From assembly GCA_026261815.1 (NCBI GenBank), contig JAMPIT010000890.1:6478001-6542000 (forward strand): 64,000 nt of DNA. The letters are read 5' to 3'. Below are positions 1-12,958 of the stretch, one piece after another. Each line of letters starts with the position of its first letter. The first letter of the stretch is position 1. The notes beneath the pieces were generated by a model. That model saw only the letters and a program-made list of their open reading frames with translations. It did no database searches and was not told the origin of the DNA. The stretch comes from Monarcha castaneiventris obscurior. Its lineage: Eukaryota; Chordata; Aves; Passeriformes; Monarchidae. Made by a program: the position numbers and the translations under genes.

Positions 1-3000
1 GCTCAAAGAACATATTCATATTCTTTGCTTCACATTTTAAAAAATAAAATCTCTGCACTCTCCTCTCCCTTTTACCTCAGTCTGTTATCAGGCCCAGGAA
101 GAGCTGACACAAATGTAGGTGTTATCGCTTGCTGCTCAAAGCCCTTCTGAACAAGCTGACCTGGCACAGGTGTCACTGCTTTCTTCCCTCTGCCAAGCTG
201 AGTCCCATCCTGCCCCTTTTTCAGCCACTGACTCGGCTGACTCGGCCTTGCAGATAAGGTGACACTGCCTATTCATCCCTCCTTCAACCTCCCTTAAGCC
301 AAATAAGCTACAGGCCTAGGGGTTTCATTTCAAATTATCCCTGTATCATCAAAGTACAACTGGCAGATAAATCCCAGTAAAATGTGGTCAGGGTACAGGC
401 TGGATGCAAGATGTGCTTCCTGCCAAAACAGCCATTCGTTGCTCTCAGTCTTTACCAGTTTCTCTTAAATAGTTTCCTTGCAGAACCATCAAGAGCTGAT
501 TTGCCTTCACTACCCAAAGGTTTCCGGTCTGCCTCCCTCGAATACTTTGCACTTCACTGTATGGGGCTGGAGCTATCCAAGAAACTGCAGCACGCTCAGA
601 TAACCACTCTGTGGCTTTACTGGGTTTGAGGGTCACTTGGGCAGAAGGCAGGCAGCAGAGGATGAGAAGGGTAAAGGAGGGGTCACTACAGCTAATTTAA
701 AACAACCAACAAACCAGCATGACTCCAGTGTAGTGAGTTACACGCCCCACAAACAGCCAGCTGCAAATTACACTCGCAGTGTGCTTCAGGCTGAGCCAGT
801 GTGTTCACCTGGGGTCTAACCACACACACATCCTTGCCAGTCCCAGCTTCACTCAGTGCTACTCTCCAGTCCCAGCACAGGTCACTGGAGTGGTGGCACA
901 CCAGGAAAGCAGTCATGAACTTGCCAGTATGTCCCACATTACCTGCACAGGACCTGAGCAGTTGTGTCATTCAGATAATTTCATGAAGACATACAAACAA
1001 CTATTACTGTACCTATTATTACAGATAAAGCATCGGCATACAGGAAACAACATTTGCAAGATCACTCTATTCCCACATCTAGCATCTTGACCATTGACCT
1101 CAGGACGGCTTTGGAATTTAAAGTGCACATTTCAAGAACCCTACTTGCTCTCCAGTTTGCTTACAGGAACTATGTGGCCTCTTCCCAGCCCAAAACTATT
1201 TTTTAAGACCCAGTCTCCCACGGCAGACTTATTAGCAAGTAAGGTGCTAGTGTGGCAGGCTAACCCACATTATAAGATACAATTCACGTGCTTGCTACAG
1301 CTCCTACACCCATGGGAGTAGGTTAATAGTGTACCACCTTTTTGTAATATTTACATGCATGTCAAACGGAGTGGGGTTGTCTTTCATATCACAATTCCCT
1401 GTTTTCCTGCCAGTAAAGTGGTAGTGGAGAGAAAGAAGGGATTGTTTGGATTTTAGCTTTTTAAAAACATCCCTAGGATGTAGCTTTATCTACCAATAAA
1501 AATTTTTCTAGCACCCCAGTACATTCTGTAGTTGTCTAATTCACGATGTACTTTACTAACACCAATTCAGTTTTCAGTACATAAATGTGAGTAATTTGTA
1601 ATGGCACGTAACAATTCATTTACTGTATCAAGAAAGGCCCTATTCAGACAATACAGATTCTATAAGAAAGACAGGAGCATGGTGATTTTCAAACTACTGA
1701 CAAAGAACAAGGAAGTACATATACATTACATGCCAGCTGAGTGGATGACTACAAAATGAAGCTTTGACACTCTGATTTTATTGTACTGAATCCAAGTTTA
1801 TCCTTAGCTCTGTGGTAACTTAATGCTCTTTTATTAGCCCACTCTCAGTAAGACGGAGACTTGAAATTGGAGTTTTTCTAGATACACTAACTTCCTTTTA
1901 ATTCCACAGTTGGTAACTTTTCTGGCTATTTCACCTTGAAGCTTAATTTGAATGCATTGCTAAATTGACTTACTAACTCTGCAACAACCTTTCTTACACC
2001 AGGGAAGTTCACGTCCAAAACAAATGGTGGAGGGGAGAGAGTTACACAGTGGTTTTAGGATTCAAGCCTGCTGCAGGACAGAACAAGAGGTGCACGAGCA
2101 CGTTGGCAAACCCAGGCAAAGACACCGCCCTGTGAGGATTTCAGAGCCCAGAAATGCAACCAGGCAGAGAGGGTGTATCCTGTGGGGTTTTCCAAACTTC
2201 CTGGGTGGCAGAAATTGCTCTGCTGTTGGATTTATGCAGAGCAGGCAGGGCAAGCCATGCCCAGAAGAGCCCTGTTGGCATGTCTGCCTGTGCAGGCAGC
2301 TGCCTTGCTCAGTAAATCATCCGGACAATGGAAACTCATGCTCTGCTTCAGTTAATTATTTTCTCCTCACATCTGCTCCATTTCACTGATACGTACGGTC
2401 AATTATCTCCCCAGCTAGATTATCTTTATTAGATTATGCAGCTGCTGTTGCAGAGCAAGCTGAGAAATACCGACTTTTGATAGAAATTGCAGGTTCTCCT
2501 CAGGTGACAGAAGGCAGCGGGACAGTTTCCCAGTGCTGGGGGACTTTTACTTTCAGAAAGCCAGCCAGAAAACCTGCATTGAGGCACACAACTGTTTTAA
2601 GTGCTATGAACTTTTGAACTTGTTTCTTATGACCCTCATGCTTTTCCTTTTGGGAAGTCTGACCTCTAGCACTTCCCAGTTTTGTCTAACTTGTTTACTC
2701 AAGTCTTTTGCTCACTTTCAGAGGTGCTCCATCAGCTCTGGATAATGCCTTACTTCACACATAAGGTAAACTCTTACTGTATGGCCTCCTTTCTTCTGTT
2801 TCAGCCTCAAAGATGAGAAGGTAGTATTTTCCATCACCATTATATCTCATCTGCTCCCCTAACTAGTACTCTCTAAGTTCAAAAGATGTGCCCTAGAGTG
2901 AGAATTACCTCATGCAATGCCTGCACCTTGTCTGGTCTGCGCTGGGCATCTTGTGATAGCAGACAAATAACTGAGTAGGATATCAAAGCCCCTCCTCCTA

Positions 3001-5736
3001 ATTTCTTTCATTCAAGCCACTATTGAGCAAAATATCTCAGCATCCAGGTAAAAAGAGCAAAGGAAAAACATGAAACAGAGCAAAGTAGCAAACTGACATA
3101 TTGGCATAGTGTTTTCCCAGTTTGTTTTTCATTCATGAAGTCATTTAATTAATTCCTGACAATACTGAATGGCCTAATTCATAAACTATACTTGCAATCC
3201 AGTAGGGAAGACACCTGTTGCTGAGATGTATTTACAGCCCATCTGCTTTATTCAGGAAGCAAAGGTGGGTTTTGTTCCTGTTTTCAGTTTTTTAAAAGCC
3301 AAGCACAACAGTAAGAAAGCCTCAATACATGCAAAAACTTATTATCATCTTGCTATTCCAGCGAAGCTGAGGATGTTTAAATGGCTTTGACATAACAGAT
3401 GGGAAATTCCTGAAGTCCTCCCGAATATATTACTTCAATGCATGACCTAGGAAGTTCCTTTTCATACATATTTATATGGTCTAAATGCTGTCCACTCTCT
3501 ACACTGTGACATGCAATACTGCAAACTCACATGGGATCCATTTTAAGACAACTACTTTATTTGACACACTTTCACCAAAAAGAAGGGTTGTGATGGCATA
3601 GAAAATGTGAAAATAATGAGTTTAAGAAAAAAAGGGGTGTGCTCTTACTTACTGGGATGTCCCATGACACAGAGGACGCTTTCATTATTTTCTCAGCACC
3701 TTCACACTTTCACAAGCTCATATCAAATTATCCTACTTTTAAACGTGGTAAATTATAATTTTACACTACCTTGTTATTACACAGAAAACTAACCCCACTA
3801 AAAGCAACTTTCTTCAGGATTCCTAATGTTTTTCACTTGCACATCCTTTATGATGGATGCACACTGACACCTACTGCTTGGAGCAAAGACAACCCTGTAG
3901 GGGATTCATAGAGACCACATGATTCAGCCTGGTGAATTTGCATGGCTGTGTCTGTGCAGGCTCCTCTGCAGAGGAGGGAATAATCCTCAGGGAGCCTCAG
4001 ACCTGCACAGCAGCCAGGCACCCAGAGCAGGGCCACCCAATGGCCTGGTGTTTCCTTTCAGCCAGTGCTGGTGTGATGGACTTGAGTGTGTATCACATAA
4101 CATAATCATGATTTTTGATGGAGCCCAGCACTCCTGTGGATCTTAAGACCTCTTATGGCATGTGCCATGGAGGAAGAAGTGTCCAGTGGGAAGGTGGTCA
4201 AGCAAATTTTTGAGCAGGTGTGAGATCCAGAGCAAAGTTTTCCAGTTTCTTCAGGAAACTGACCTGAGAACAAACAGCATAAAACATCTTACCCAGACCC
4301 ATCTTAACTTCAGGCTAAGAATACCTGACCTGCATTATATTAAAAGAGTTGTCTTAAATAAGAGCTGTTAAAAGGAGAAACAGTCAGCTGTACTGAATAA
4401 TGCCCACAGGAGTACTTCTAGGAAAAGAACCAGGCAAAACTGCCCAGTGCCTTGCCCTGCACTCATGGGTATTTAGTGCAACCTTCAGCACTGCCTGTGA
4501 TGTCAGGTCACATCACAATTTCAGTTTAATGCTCTGCATGTTAACAAGGAAGCTCCAAACTACAAAGCTTCTGCTCTCCTCCCCTGTAATACCAGTCTGG
4601 CTTATCTCAGGATGTACCTACCCATCAGGGAGCTCCTCTGAAAGCATCTCATGACTAACATCACATCTGAGGCACACACACCAGCACAGAGCACGCCTCA
4701 AGATTCCCTGTCTTCTGAAAACTCACTGCACACATGGAGTGGAATTGTGCTTACAGGGAATTGCTGCTGCCAGATGCTGCTTCATTACCTGAAAGTGCCG
4801 AGTGTTTCTCAGTACTGATTACTCAATAGGGCTGGCAGTCACAGTCTCACTGCTGAATTATGCAAGGAGCAATATATGCACTTTTTAACAATCTCAACTC
4901 CCTTCGCCACAAGGTTTTGTTACAAAAGGTTTTGAAACATAAACACCCTTCAGGCACGACTCCCTGAAACAATCACCTAGCAAGGCTTTTCTCTTAACAG
5001 TATGGAAATCTTCTTGCCTGGTACTGAGCACAGCTGAGCCAACAAATTATCTAACCAAGGACTACAGAGAGGGAGAGGGTAACACTGGTCAGCAGTAGGT
5101 GAATGCATTCAAACCCCAGATCTCACAAACTGGTCAAGCTGACCTCATCCTTATTACCCAATGAAAGAGGGCTCCAGCTACAAAATTAATAATTTTCTGC
5201 CCAAATATATTCATAAACTATTTGTACACATTCTCTCTCTCATCAATATTGTTATTTAAGATCCTTCCCCCTCTGCCTTAAACTCAGGGGGAATATGTGT
5301 ACCCTGGTTCATTTCTTATGGTAACCAGGACCTCCATGCTCTTTTCTCCACCTTACAACAATCTTCCCATTTCTTTAATCATCTTCACAAACCTAAAGCC
5401 ACTGGAACACGAGTGACTTGAAACTCTGTAAGGTCTCTCCTGTCTCTTTTACAAAGGTATCTCTACTCCTTCTAATTATACTGAAAACACTCCCTTTATA
5501 CATCCACTGTCACATGATTACTTCAACTGGAGTATTTCCATCCCATCATGAACAAGTATGCTCACATCCTTTCTTCTTCCCTGGCATTTTCAAATGCGAG
5601 GAACTCCCCTTTCATGGCAAAGATTTTCATTATTAGACCTGAGGCAAATGACTTTATTACTTACGTTATTATTTTTATAGTATATACCTTAAATTTGATG
5701 CTTATATTTATAAATATATAAAATTATCTTACAAAT
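1..5736 (-). other. FAM13A: FAM13A intron, 3' of the 42-bp exon (first part)
   Basis: This is AT-rich unique sequence with no exon, transposon or RNA gene that I can recognise. Short open frames on both strands are isolated and have neither homology nor consistent splice sites. Nothing here could be tied to the next FAM13A exon, which is expected at lower coordinates outside the window. Confidence 0.6.
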
Positions 5737-5802
5737 ATGACAGTGAGATATTATATATATATATATACACACATCTCACTCCATATAATATCTCACTGTC
5801 AT
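5737..5802. repeat. AT-rich hairpin: 20-bp perfect inverted repeat with TA microsatellite loop
   Basis: The left arm, 5737-5756, starts ATGACAGTGAG. The right arm, 5783-5802, ends CTCACTGTCAT and is its exact reverse complement. The 26-base loop contains (TA)n, ACACAC and a further partial copy of the ATCTCACT motif. The structure could extrude as a cruciform or form an RNA hairpin on either strand. It may be a remnant of a small fold-back element or a microsatellite that grew by inverted duplication. Confidence 0.85.
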
Positions 5803-6478
5803 GTATTTTCTCCCAGAGGACACCCCCAACCCTTTCACCCCTGCTATAAGCTCAATTAATGAACATGATTCCATTTTATCATGCTAGTGGCTATTAAGGG
5901 AAAGAAGTTCATGACACTTAAGGAGCTCCAGCAGCAAACCCCATCCTCTCCTACCAGCAGTACCTATAGGGTTCACCCCCTCCCTACCCATCTTTAAGTT
6001 CTAGTACTCATGTCCACTTTTCCCATATAGATGGCACGATATGAAACATTTTGCTGACATCAGAGAGATTAAGCATACTCCTTCTCTGGAAGTCTTTTAA
6101 AAAATAACAGGGTTGTTCTGGTGTTACTGGTGCACTCTTTACAAACCCATGTCACATTTTGTCTCATTTACTACTTACTTTTGTACTGTTAAAGACTGTT
6201 TATTCCCTTACAAAGTAGCAGTGGTAATAAAGTCTTGACTTTCCCAATATCCAAAGAAACAAAAAAAACCCCAACAAATCCCCAGCCCTAAATCAGTGTC
6301 ATGTTAAGAAACAGTGTATTTATTGGTGGCATTCTGACAGTTCTGACTTAAGACCTTCAGCATTTGTCTTATTCTTAAAAGCAGCAACCAGGGAAACATC
6401 TCCATTGTTAGCTGACATGGTACAGCACTGAATAATCAAGTCTCCGATTTGATCCTAATAAAACTGATTTATGGAGGG

Positions 6479-7038
6479 TGTGCTGGTTTTGGCTGGGGTG
6501 GAGTTAATTTTCTTCCCAGGGGCTGGTATTGGGCTGTGTTTTGGTTTTGTGCTGAACATGGGGTTGATAACATAGAGATGTTTTTGTTATTCCTGAGCAG
6601 GGCTCACACAGAGCCAAGGCCTTTTCTGGTTTTTGTACTGGCAGGGAATTTAGGGGTGCATGGGAGGTTGGGAGCAGACACAGCCAGGCCAAGTGACCCA
6701 AACTGATCAAAGGGATATTCCAGACCTTATGGCATCATGCTCAGTATATAGAGTGGGGGAAAGATGGAGGAAGGGGGGACATTTGCATCTGTCTTCCCAA
6801 GTTACCACTACACGTGACAGGGCCCTGCTCTCTGGAGATGGCTGAACCTGCATGCCCATGGGAAGCACTGAATTAATTCCTTGTTCTGCTTTGTTTGGGT
6901 GGATGGATCTTTCCAATTAACCTGTCTTTATCTCAACCCGTGAGTTTTCCAGCTCTCACCATTCCAGTTCCCTACCAAATCGCACTGGTGGGGGAGAGAG
7001 CAAAGCAGCTGGTTGCTGGATGGGGTTAAACCACGACA
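6479..7038 (+). mobile_element. Solo LTR of an endogenous retrovirus (560 bp, 5-bp target duplication)
   Basis: The element begins TGTGCTGGTTTTGG and ends GGGTTAAACCACGACA, so it has the TG...CA ends of an LTR. The five bases before it (6474-6478) and after it (7039-7043) are both GAGGG, a perfect target-site duplication. A TATA-like AGTATATAGAG lies near 6738-6748, followed by a GC-poor 3' part. I recognise the ends as a common passerine LTR type, probably an ERVL relative, but cannot assign a named family. No internal retroviral genes flank it, so it arose by recombination between two LTRs. It sits in a FAM13A intron in antisense orientation if the + reading is the LTR sense. Confidence 0.88.
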
Positions 7039-7043
7039 GAGGG

Positions 7044-9195
7044 ACACAATGTTCCTTCCGTCTGGCAAAAGCCAAGTATTATGCAGTGTCTGGAAGCTAA
7101 AGAGCTCTTGTTCCCACTTACTTAACTTGTTGTATAATTATCTATATGGAACTACTGCATAAACACAGCAGTGACCACTCTGTACCCAAACATTCAAGAT
7201 TCACTCAAAGGATTTCTTGAACAGCGTTCCAAACTATGTAAGTGTGGCTGGTAGCAACAGAAATGGATTTGACCATCAGACAGCTAAAGCAGACAATCTC
7301 CCCTTCCTTGCCCATGGTGTGAAATGCAATTCCTACATATGTCATGCACAGCCTCTGGGGCAACAATCAGAATGTTAAAAGTTACGCCAAAAAAACTGGC
7401 CACCCTCTCAAGTTCTCAGTTATTGAAGCACCAGGAACTGCCCAGCCAGCACCAGCTCTCCTGCCAAATTAACTGCACTTGGCAACTGAGCAGGAGGACA
7501 CATTTCTGATGTGTTAGAAACAGAAGCAAGACTTACAAGCTGTTCCCTTTATTTACAAGTAACTGTATCCCAGCAATGCTACAAAAGACACGAGCTTGGC
7601 ATGAAGCCTGTACTTCAAGGTGCGCTGCTCCCTTTACTTCTACCAGCCATTTCTTCAATTCCCAGCGGTGTTTTTTCCTGACTGTTCCCTACCTATTTGC
7701 AAGACAGATTCCCCTGGAAACCCATCCCTTCATTGCAGTGGACACACTCATTCTGTGCTCTCCCCCCAATAAGCCTACATCTCTATTTAAGATGTTCAAA
7801 CTTGCTCCCTTCCTCTCAGAAATGTCCTTTGGTATCAGTTTTCTCAAGTCCATACCTTGCTCCCCACCTCCTTGGTGATCTTGACAAGGTCAGCCAAAGA
7901 GAATCTCCTTCATGGATCATTTTTCTATAATCCAGGAAAGGGCTTGGAAGGACAGTTTTGAGCAGTAAGACAGATGGAAATGTAATGAAAGCCTAAAATC
8001 ATTTGAAGGTCACATTTAGCCAGAAAGAAAAACAAAGGGGCGGATGATTTTTAGTGGAAAGACAGGCTGAAGAATTAAACTAGGGAAAATTTGAGATGGG
8101 GGAATGTATGCATGCAGCTACAAAATAATCTCCTGAAGGAAAAGGCAGAATCTCCTTGGACAATTTTGAGGCCCAGACTGGGCAACATCTGCACAAACAG
8201 ATTGCAGGGAATGATGGTGCATCAACAGGAAGGCAGACAGGATCATGCAACCAGGCTAGTCCATGAACAATTCCCTGACACACTTTCTGCACAGTATGCA
8301 TTAACTGCACTCTTTCCATGCTTCATGTTAGAAAAATTCTTTAAGACAAAACCCAAGCCACAAAGATAAACAGGAATATATACCAGGGATTAACACATTT
8401 CAGACATCACTGTAAGAATTCCAATTATCACCGTTCTCACATAAAGCACCACTGGGATTTCTTTTTATTTGTTTAAACTCTGCAGAGATCAAAGAACCCA
8501 ATTATAATATCTGGCCCTTCCTTCTCTGCAGCCCTTCATTGTTGATTTCTCTGGCTTCTGTTCTTCCACTAAGTATAAATGAAAGCACTGGAACTGAGCC
8601 TGCTACTGAAGCAAGCAGAGCAAACTTTCACTGATGTCAACAGAATTAGACCCCTTTTACAAGCAGTGACTTTGCCCTCCAGTTGGCAAAACAAGAAACA
8701 ATTTGTTCAAATGCAGCATGAGCACCATTCCCTCCAGTGAGGCTTGCTGGGTACTCAGGCACTCTCCTGCTTTTCCAGGCTGCAGCAGGGAAGCAGTTGC
8801 TGGATGGGCTGCTGACTCACCATCTGGTTCCTCGTTTCTTTCTGAGCAGCACATGCTGCCAGTTGCTCAAATCCTGTAGCAAAAATCTCTGCTGTGCCTG
8901 CAGATAAGCTACTCAGGCATCTAAGCTACGTAACAAACCAAAGCAAAGAGGAAACTCATGGCCATCTTGTAATAAAGACCTCAAAGCCCGGGCCTCCTCT
9001 CTAAATACAAAAGAATAGCAACAGAGATGGTATCTACAAAGACTCATCCCACTAACTGCGCAATAATTACAAATGTAAAATTAATCCTCACTTTGATTAC
9101 AGTCTGTTCAGCACTTCTGAACCCCTCCCCACATTTAATTCCAATAACAAGCCAATCCCAAACAGAAAAATAAATGAAAACAACTGAGTAAATAC
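7044..9195 (-). other. FAM13A: FAM13A intron between the solo LTR and the 42-bp exon
   Basis: Unique AT-rich sequence. I see no recognisable transposon, RNA gene or exon. Open frames such as those near 7576-7878 have no homology that I know and no paired splice sites. Confidence 0.55.
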
Positions 9196-9237
9196 CTCAC
9201 ATAGAAGGGTGACATGGGCCGCTCATCTTCTTGGGAG
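9196..9237 (-). CDS. FAM13A: FAM13A exon shared by long and short isoforms (42 bp, phase 2 to 2)
   Basis: The minus strand shows a TTTTAG acceptor ending at 9238 and a donor GTATTT at 9195. The first base C completes a serine codon with AG from either upstream exon. Thirteen codons follow, SQEDERPMSPFYV, and two bases AG remain. Human has SQEDERPLSPFYLS, so the exon is nearly identical over its whole length. It is the joining point of two alternative upstream exons: the 33.2 kb exon (long form) and the 18.4 kb CpG-island exon (short form). At 42 bases it keeps the frame whether included or skipped. The next human segment (AHVPQVSN and on) was not found between 1 and 9195. Confidence 0.9.
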
Positions 9238-12200
9238 CTAAAAACAAAACATATTTTATAAGTTAGTATGCAGCTCTGTCTTGTATTTGCAGCTCAAGAT
9301 ACTCACTCTTAAAAGGCAGAGAAAACAAAAGTGAAAATGCACGTGTTACAGAGGCAACACTTAAATCTATTTTATCCTCTGTTTGACACATGGAACAAAG
9401 CTTTAAGTTACTTTCCTTAAATCCTGGCAATCCAACTCGTTTCTCAATGTCCACAAATGTGGCGTAACAGATCTCCTGCTAGACAGCCAGGAGTCATTCT
9501 GACTCTGCAACAGTGCTAGGGCTATTCCCATAGCAACAATAAAGCATTTTACCAGGAAAACCAAGAGACTCCTTTGCTGTCTGCTGTTCCAGAATTAAAC
9601 AATCTGCCTATTAAAGCCCAATTTGAGAAAAAACACAAATGACATCTTGAGTAACCAAAGAAATGGCCATGGCCATAGCTGTATGCATGAGGCTACCTAT
9701 TCCTCACTTTTATCACTCCTGTGGAAAGTTTGTTTGAATGAAGTTTCTGCAGGCTTGAGACCAGGGATTGCCACTGGCTGGCGTGGAGGTCCCACAACAA
9801 AATGTTTAGTTGTGTACTCTCCTGGCCCCAACATAACCACCTGGTAAGTGACTGAACAGCCCTGATCCAGCTCATGGTGCCTGTGCAGGCACAAGGGTAA
9901 GAATGAGCTGGAACACAGAATCACACATTATCTCTTAAGTTTCGAAGGATTTTATTTATTGGCTTATAAAAGCTGCTCTAAGTACTCGATAAAGGGGAAA
10001 GGAACATCTCTGTAGGATTTGCAGCTAGGAAATCAAGTACTCAGGTACCTTCTGCAGCTTCCACTGGAGCCAGCATGAAGCTCCCTCAGCCAGATGAGCT
10101 GAAACTGGCCTGCAGCCAGGTAAGGACCTTGCCCTCACCCTGTACAGAGCCAGAAGCAGATTTAACCACAGCTTATTTCCAGCCCAGCCAATGTTATAAC
10201 TGATCCACAAATATGAACACCAAATTCACTGGGGGAGGCAGAGCATGAGGGAGGAGGCAGGACACAAGGGAGTCAAAAAGGCAGATAGACAGATAAGCAA
10301 GCCAGTGCTCCAGAGAAAAAATCGCAGGGATTTGACCCCCCCAACTAGAATATGGAAAGATTCATAAATAGACATCTACAGAAACGACCTTAAAGCACAT
10401 CATGTGGGAAACCCAGAGTACTGATTTGAAGGTAATACCAAATACCACAGACCAGAAGAAGAGAAACTCTGAAATCAGTGTGGTCTGCCAAAACTTCATC
10501 ACCTCTGTAAGGCAACAGTGACTGGACAGCTTTCAGCAGCTCCCCAAGAAGAACGGGAGTACTACCGGGAACTTTGTTGCCATTTCTACAAGCCTGTCTT
10601 CAGCAGCCTGAGTAAGCTGCAGTTCCCAGAGCTGCTGCTGCTGCCGCTGCCAGAGCCGAGCAGGACACAGAGCAGTGCACAGCAGGTGCAAAGTGCCTGC
10701 CTGTGAACTGAGGCTAACATGTTGCACCTGAAGAGTCCTTGTGAGAAACTGCTACGGCTTTGAGATTGCCTAGAAAAAGTTGATGGAAACATGGAAATGC
10801 CCATTACTGCCTTGCCCTGAACACAACCTGCAACAAAGGCATGGGTAAGAACCTCTGCCAGGTAGGGCTCCCTCCCCTGTTGGCATGCACTCTCCCAGGC
10901 CGCATGCATGCTATCACTTTATTTAGCACTCACAGAATATGTATTTTTTTAAGTGTAAAGAAAGTACTTTAAATCACAAAGCTGCTGATAAAGTTTTTTG
11001 CTATGTTCAGTTCACTGCATTAATAGCTGTACTTGTAATCTCAGTGCAAATGAGTCCAAGTAGTGGACAGAAAACATGAAAAATCTTTTCTCACATAAAT
11101 GAAAGCTTACAGTGCCATCAAGATTTCTGTGCATCAATGCATCTTCAAATGACAAGACCAAGTGCTGCTTTACGTACAAGTGGCAGTTGCCAAAGCCACA
11201 CCAAACATGCTTTCTTTTCATCATAAACACTCCTCATTTCAAGGTTTGTAATTAACTTCCAAATCAAAGAAGCACAGTTATACTGAAAAAGTCCAAATAA
11301 CCTTTTACATTTATGCTCCCAGTATTTGTTTTGACAGAGCAGATGGAAAAATAGTATTCAGCCAGGCCTCTGAATTCTCTTACATTTTCTTCTCTTTCTT
11401 CCACATCAAGTGCAACTGGATGCTTCTTAAGGTCAAGCAAGTTTTCTAACTGTACAAAAATTTATCCACACATACAAAGGAACTGAGGAAAAACAAATAT
11501 TTTAAGCCCATCAGCTGGGAATGGCAGAGAAAGAAGCTCTAACAGAAGTCAGAAATGAAGTATCAGTTTCATTTAGGTCACCAAGTTTCAAGATTTCACA
11601 TGGTTGGTAATAATGGTAGCTGTGAAAAACCTCTCTTACTCAATAGTGGTTTTCATACTTTTACATGTGCAGCAAATGAGCAGTAGATAAATCTGGGATG
11701 AAGACCTCCAAGCTAACTAGTATGAAATCCAGACTTTTGAGAAAACCATAAAAATGTTCTAAATTTCTACCTTGCCTAGCAAAGAATTTATCCAATTAGA
11801 CAAGGCTTAACAGTAAACTAAGTTCTGGGGTTTTTTTGGTTGGGGTTTTTTTATCCTCGGTTTTGTCCAGCTTAACGTATGTTTTATGTCCAGAAGGCAC
11901 TAAAAAATAACATTTAAAAAACCCAGTCATTTATGCAACTATCACTGATTACCTGGTCGAGCAGGTGAGTGCAAAATACAGTAGTCTCTTTTTTCTCAGG
12001 CATATAAATAGCTCCTCTAAATCAAGGGATTAAACAGAAATTAATCACTTCCATTAAATACTTGGGAGATTACCTGACAACTTCCTTCTTGCTAAGAACC
12101 AAAACAAACACCAGCCAAACCAGAAGAAATCGAACCAAAACCAACCAAAAAAATACAGCAAACCAAACTTGTTCAGTTTATTTTAGATGTAAAGAAGTAA

Positions 12201-12495
12201 TATTATGTATGTTTGTGACCACCAAGCTAATAAAAAGTTTGTCAGACTGGAAGGAACACCAGTTTAGCCCACCAGTTAGTTTAGCACATGCTGGGATTTT
12301 CAGGCACATCCTTTCTGTCCCTGAAGAAGGAAATAGGAAAGCCTGGGTTAAGTAAAATTGTTAAATTATAAATTTCCACTACAGAAGGAGAATTATTCTT
12401 TTTTGCCTTCCTCTTTTGCAACAGGAATGTTACAGGCAACCATTCATCCCTCGCATTCATGAACAGGCAATCGTGGTCTTCCTTTTTTCTGATGT

Positions 12496-12600
12496 CTCAT
12501 AGAACCATAGAATTGCTGAGGGTGAAAAAGACCTCTCAGATCAAGTCCAGCCTTTAAATCACCTCGCCCTTCAGGCAGAATAAGGGAGCTGCTGAGCCTG
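12496..12600 (-). mobile_element. CR1 LINE 3'-end fragment
   Basis: Read on the plus strand it starts TCATAGAACCATAGAATT, followed by a block close to AAAAAGACCTCTCAGATCAAGTCCAGCC. This is the reverse complement of the typical avian CR1 3' end with its ATTCTATG-like terminal repeat. Only about 100 bp are recognisable, so it is a severely 5'-truncated and diverged copy in the same orientation as FAM13A. The inner boundary is approximate. Confidence 0.7.
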
Positions 12601-12866
12601 CTGTGGAACACCCATTTAGATGGAAAATTGCCAATTTATTTAGGTGCATAAGGAATACCCCTGTCTCAGCCCTCTGCTTGCCAGCCTGAGCTCCCACCGC
12701 AGGTCAGAGAGGGGCTCAGGGTCCTTCCTCCTTGTTTTATTTGCACTTCATTATCAGCAGCTCTTCTGTCTTAGCTTCTTGGCACTGGAACCTCCATCAC
12801 AAAGCTACTGCTGCTCTCCTCTGCATCGCCTTTCAAAACATATATGGGACATTTAGTTGATGAAAT

Positions 12867-12958
12867 AAAAAAAAAAAATACTCCAGATTTTGGCTTCGGG
12901 GTTCTTTTTGTGCGGCTTTTTTCATTTTGTTTTGGGTTTGGTTTTTTTTTTTTTTTTT
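12867..12958. repeat. Paired A12 and T17 homopolymers flanking a T/G-rich segment
   Basis: A run of 12 A (12867-12878) is followed within 64 bases by a run of 17 T (12942-12958), with GGGTTTGG just before the T run. This is simple sequence and could be the worn tail of a retroposed fragment. I could not recognise a body sequence next to either run. Confidence 0.6.

Noticed and set aside
6449..6845. Open frames of 85, 68 and 61 codons around 6.5-6.8 kb as genes
   Set aside because: They lie mostly inside the solo LTR and have no coding homology.
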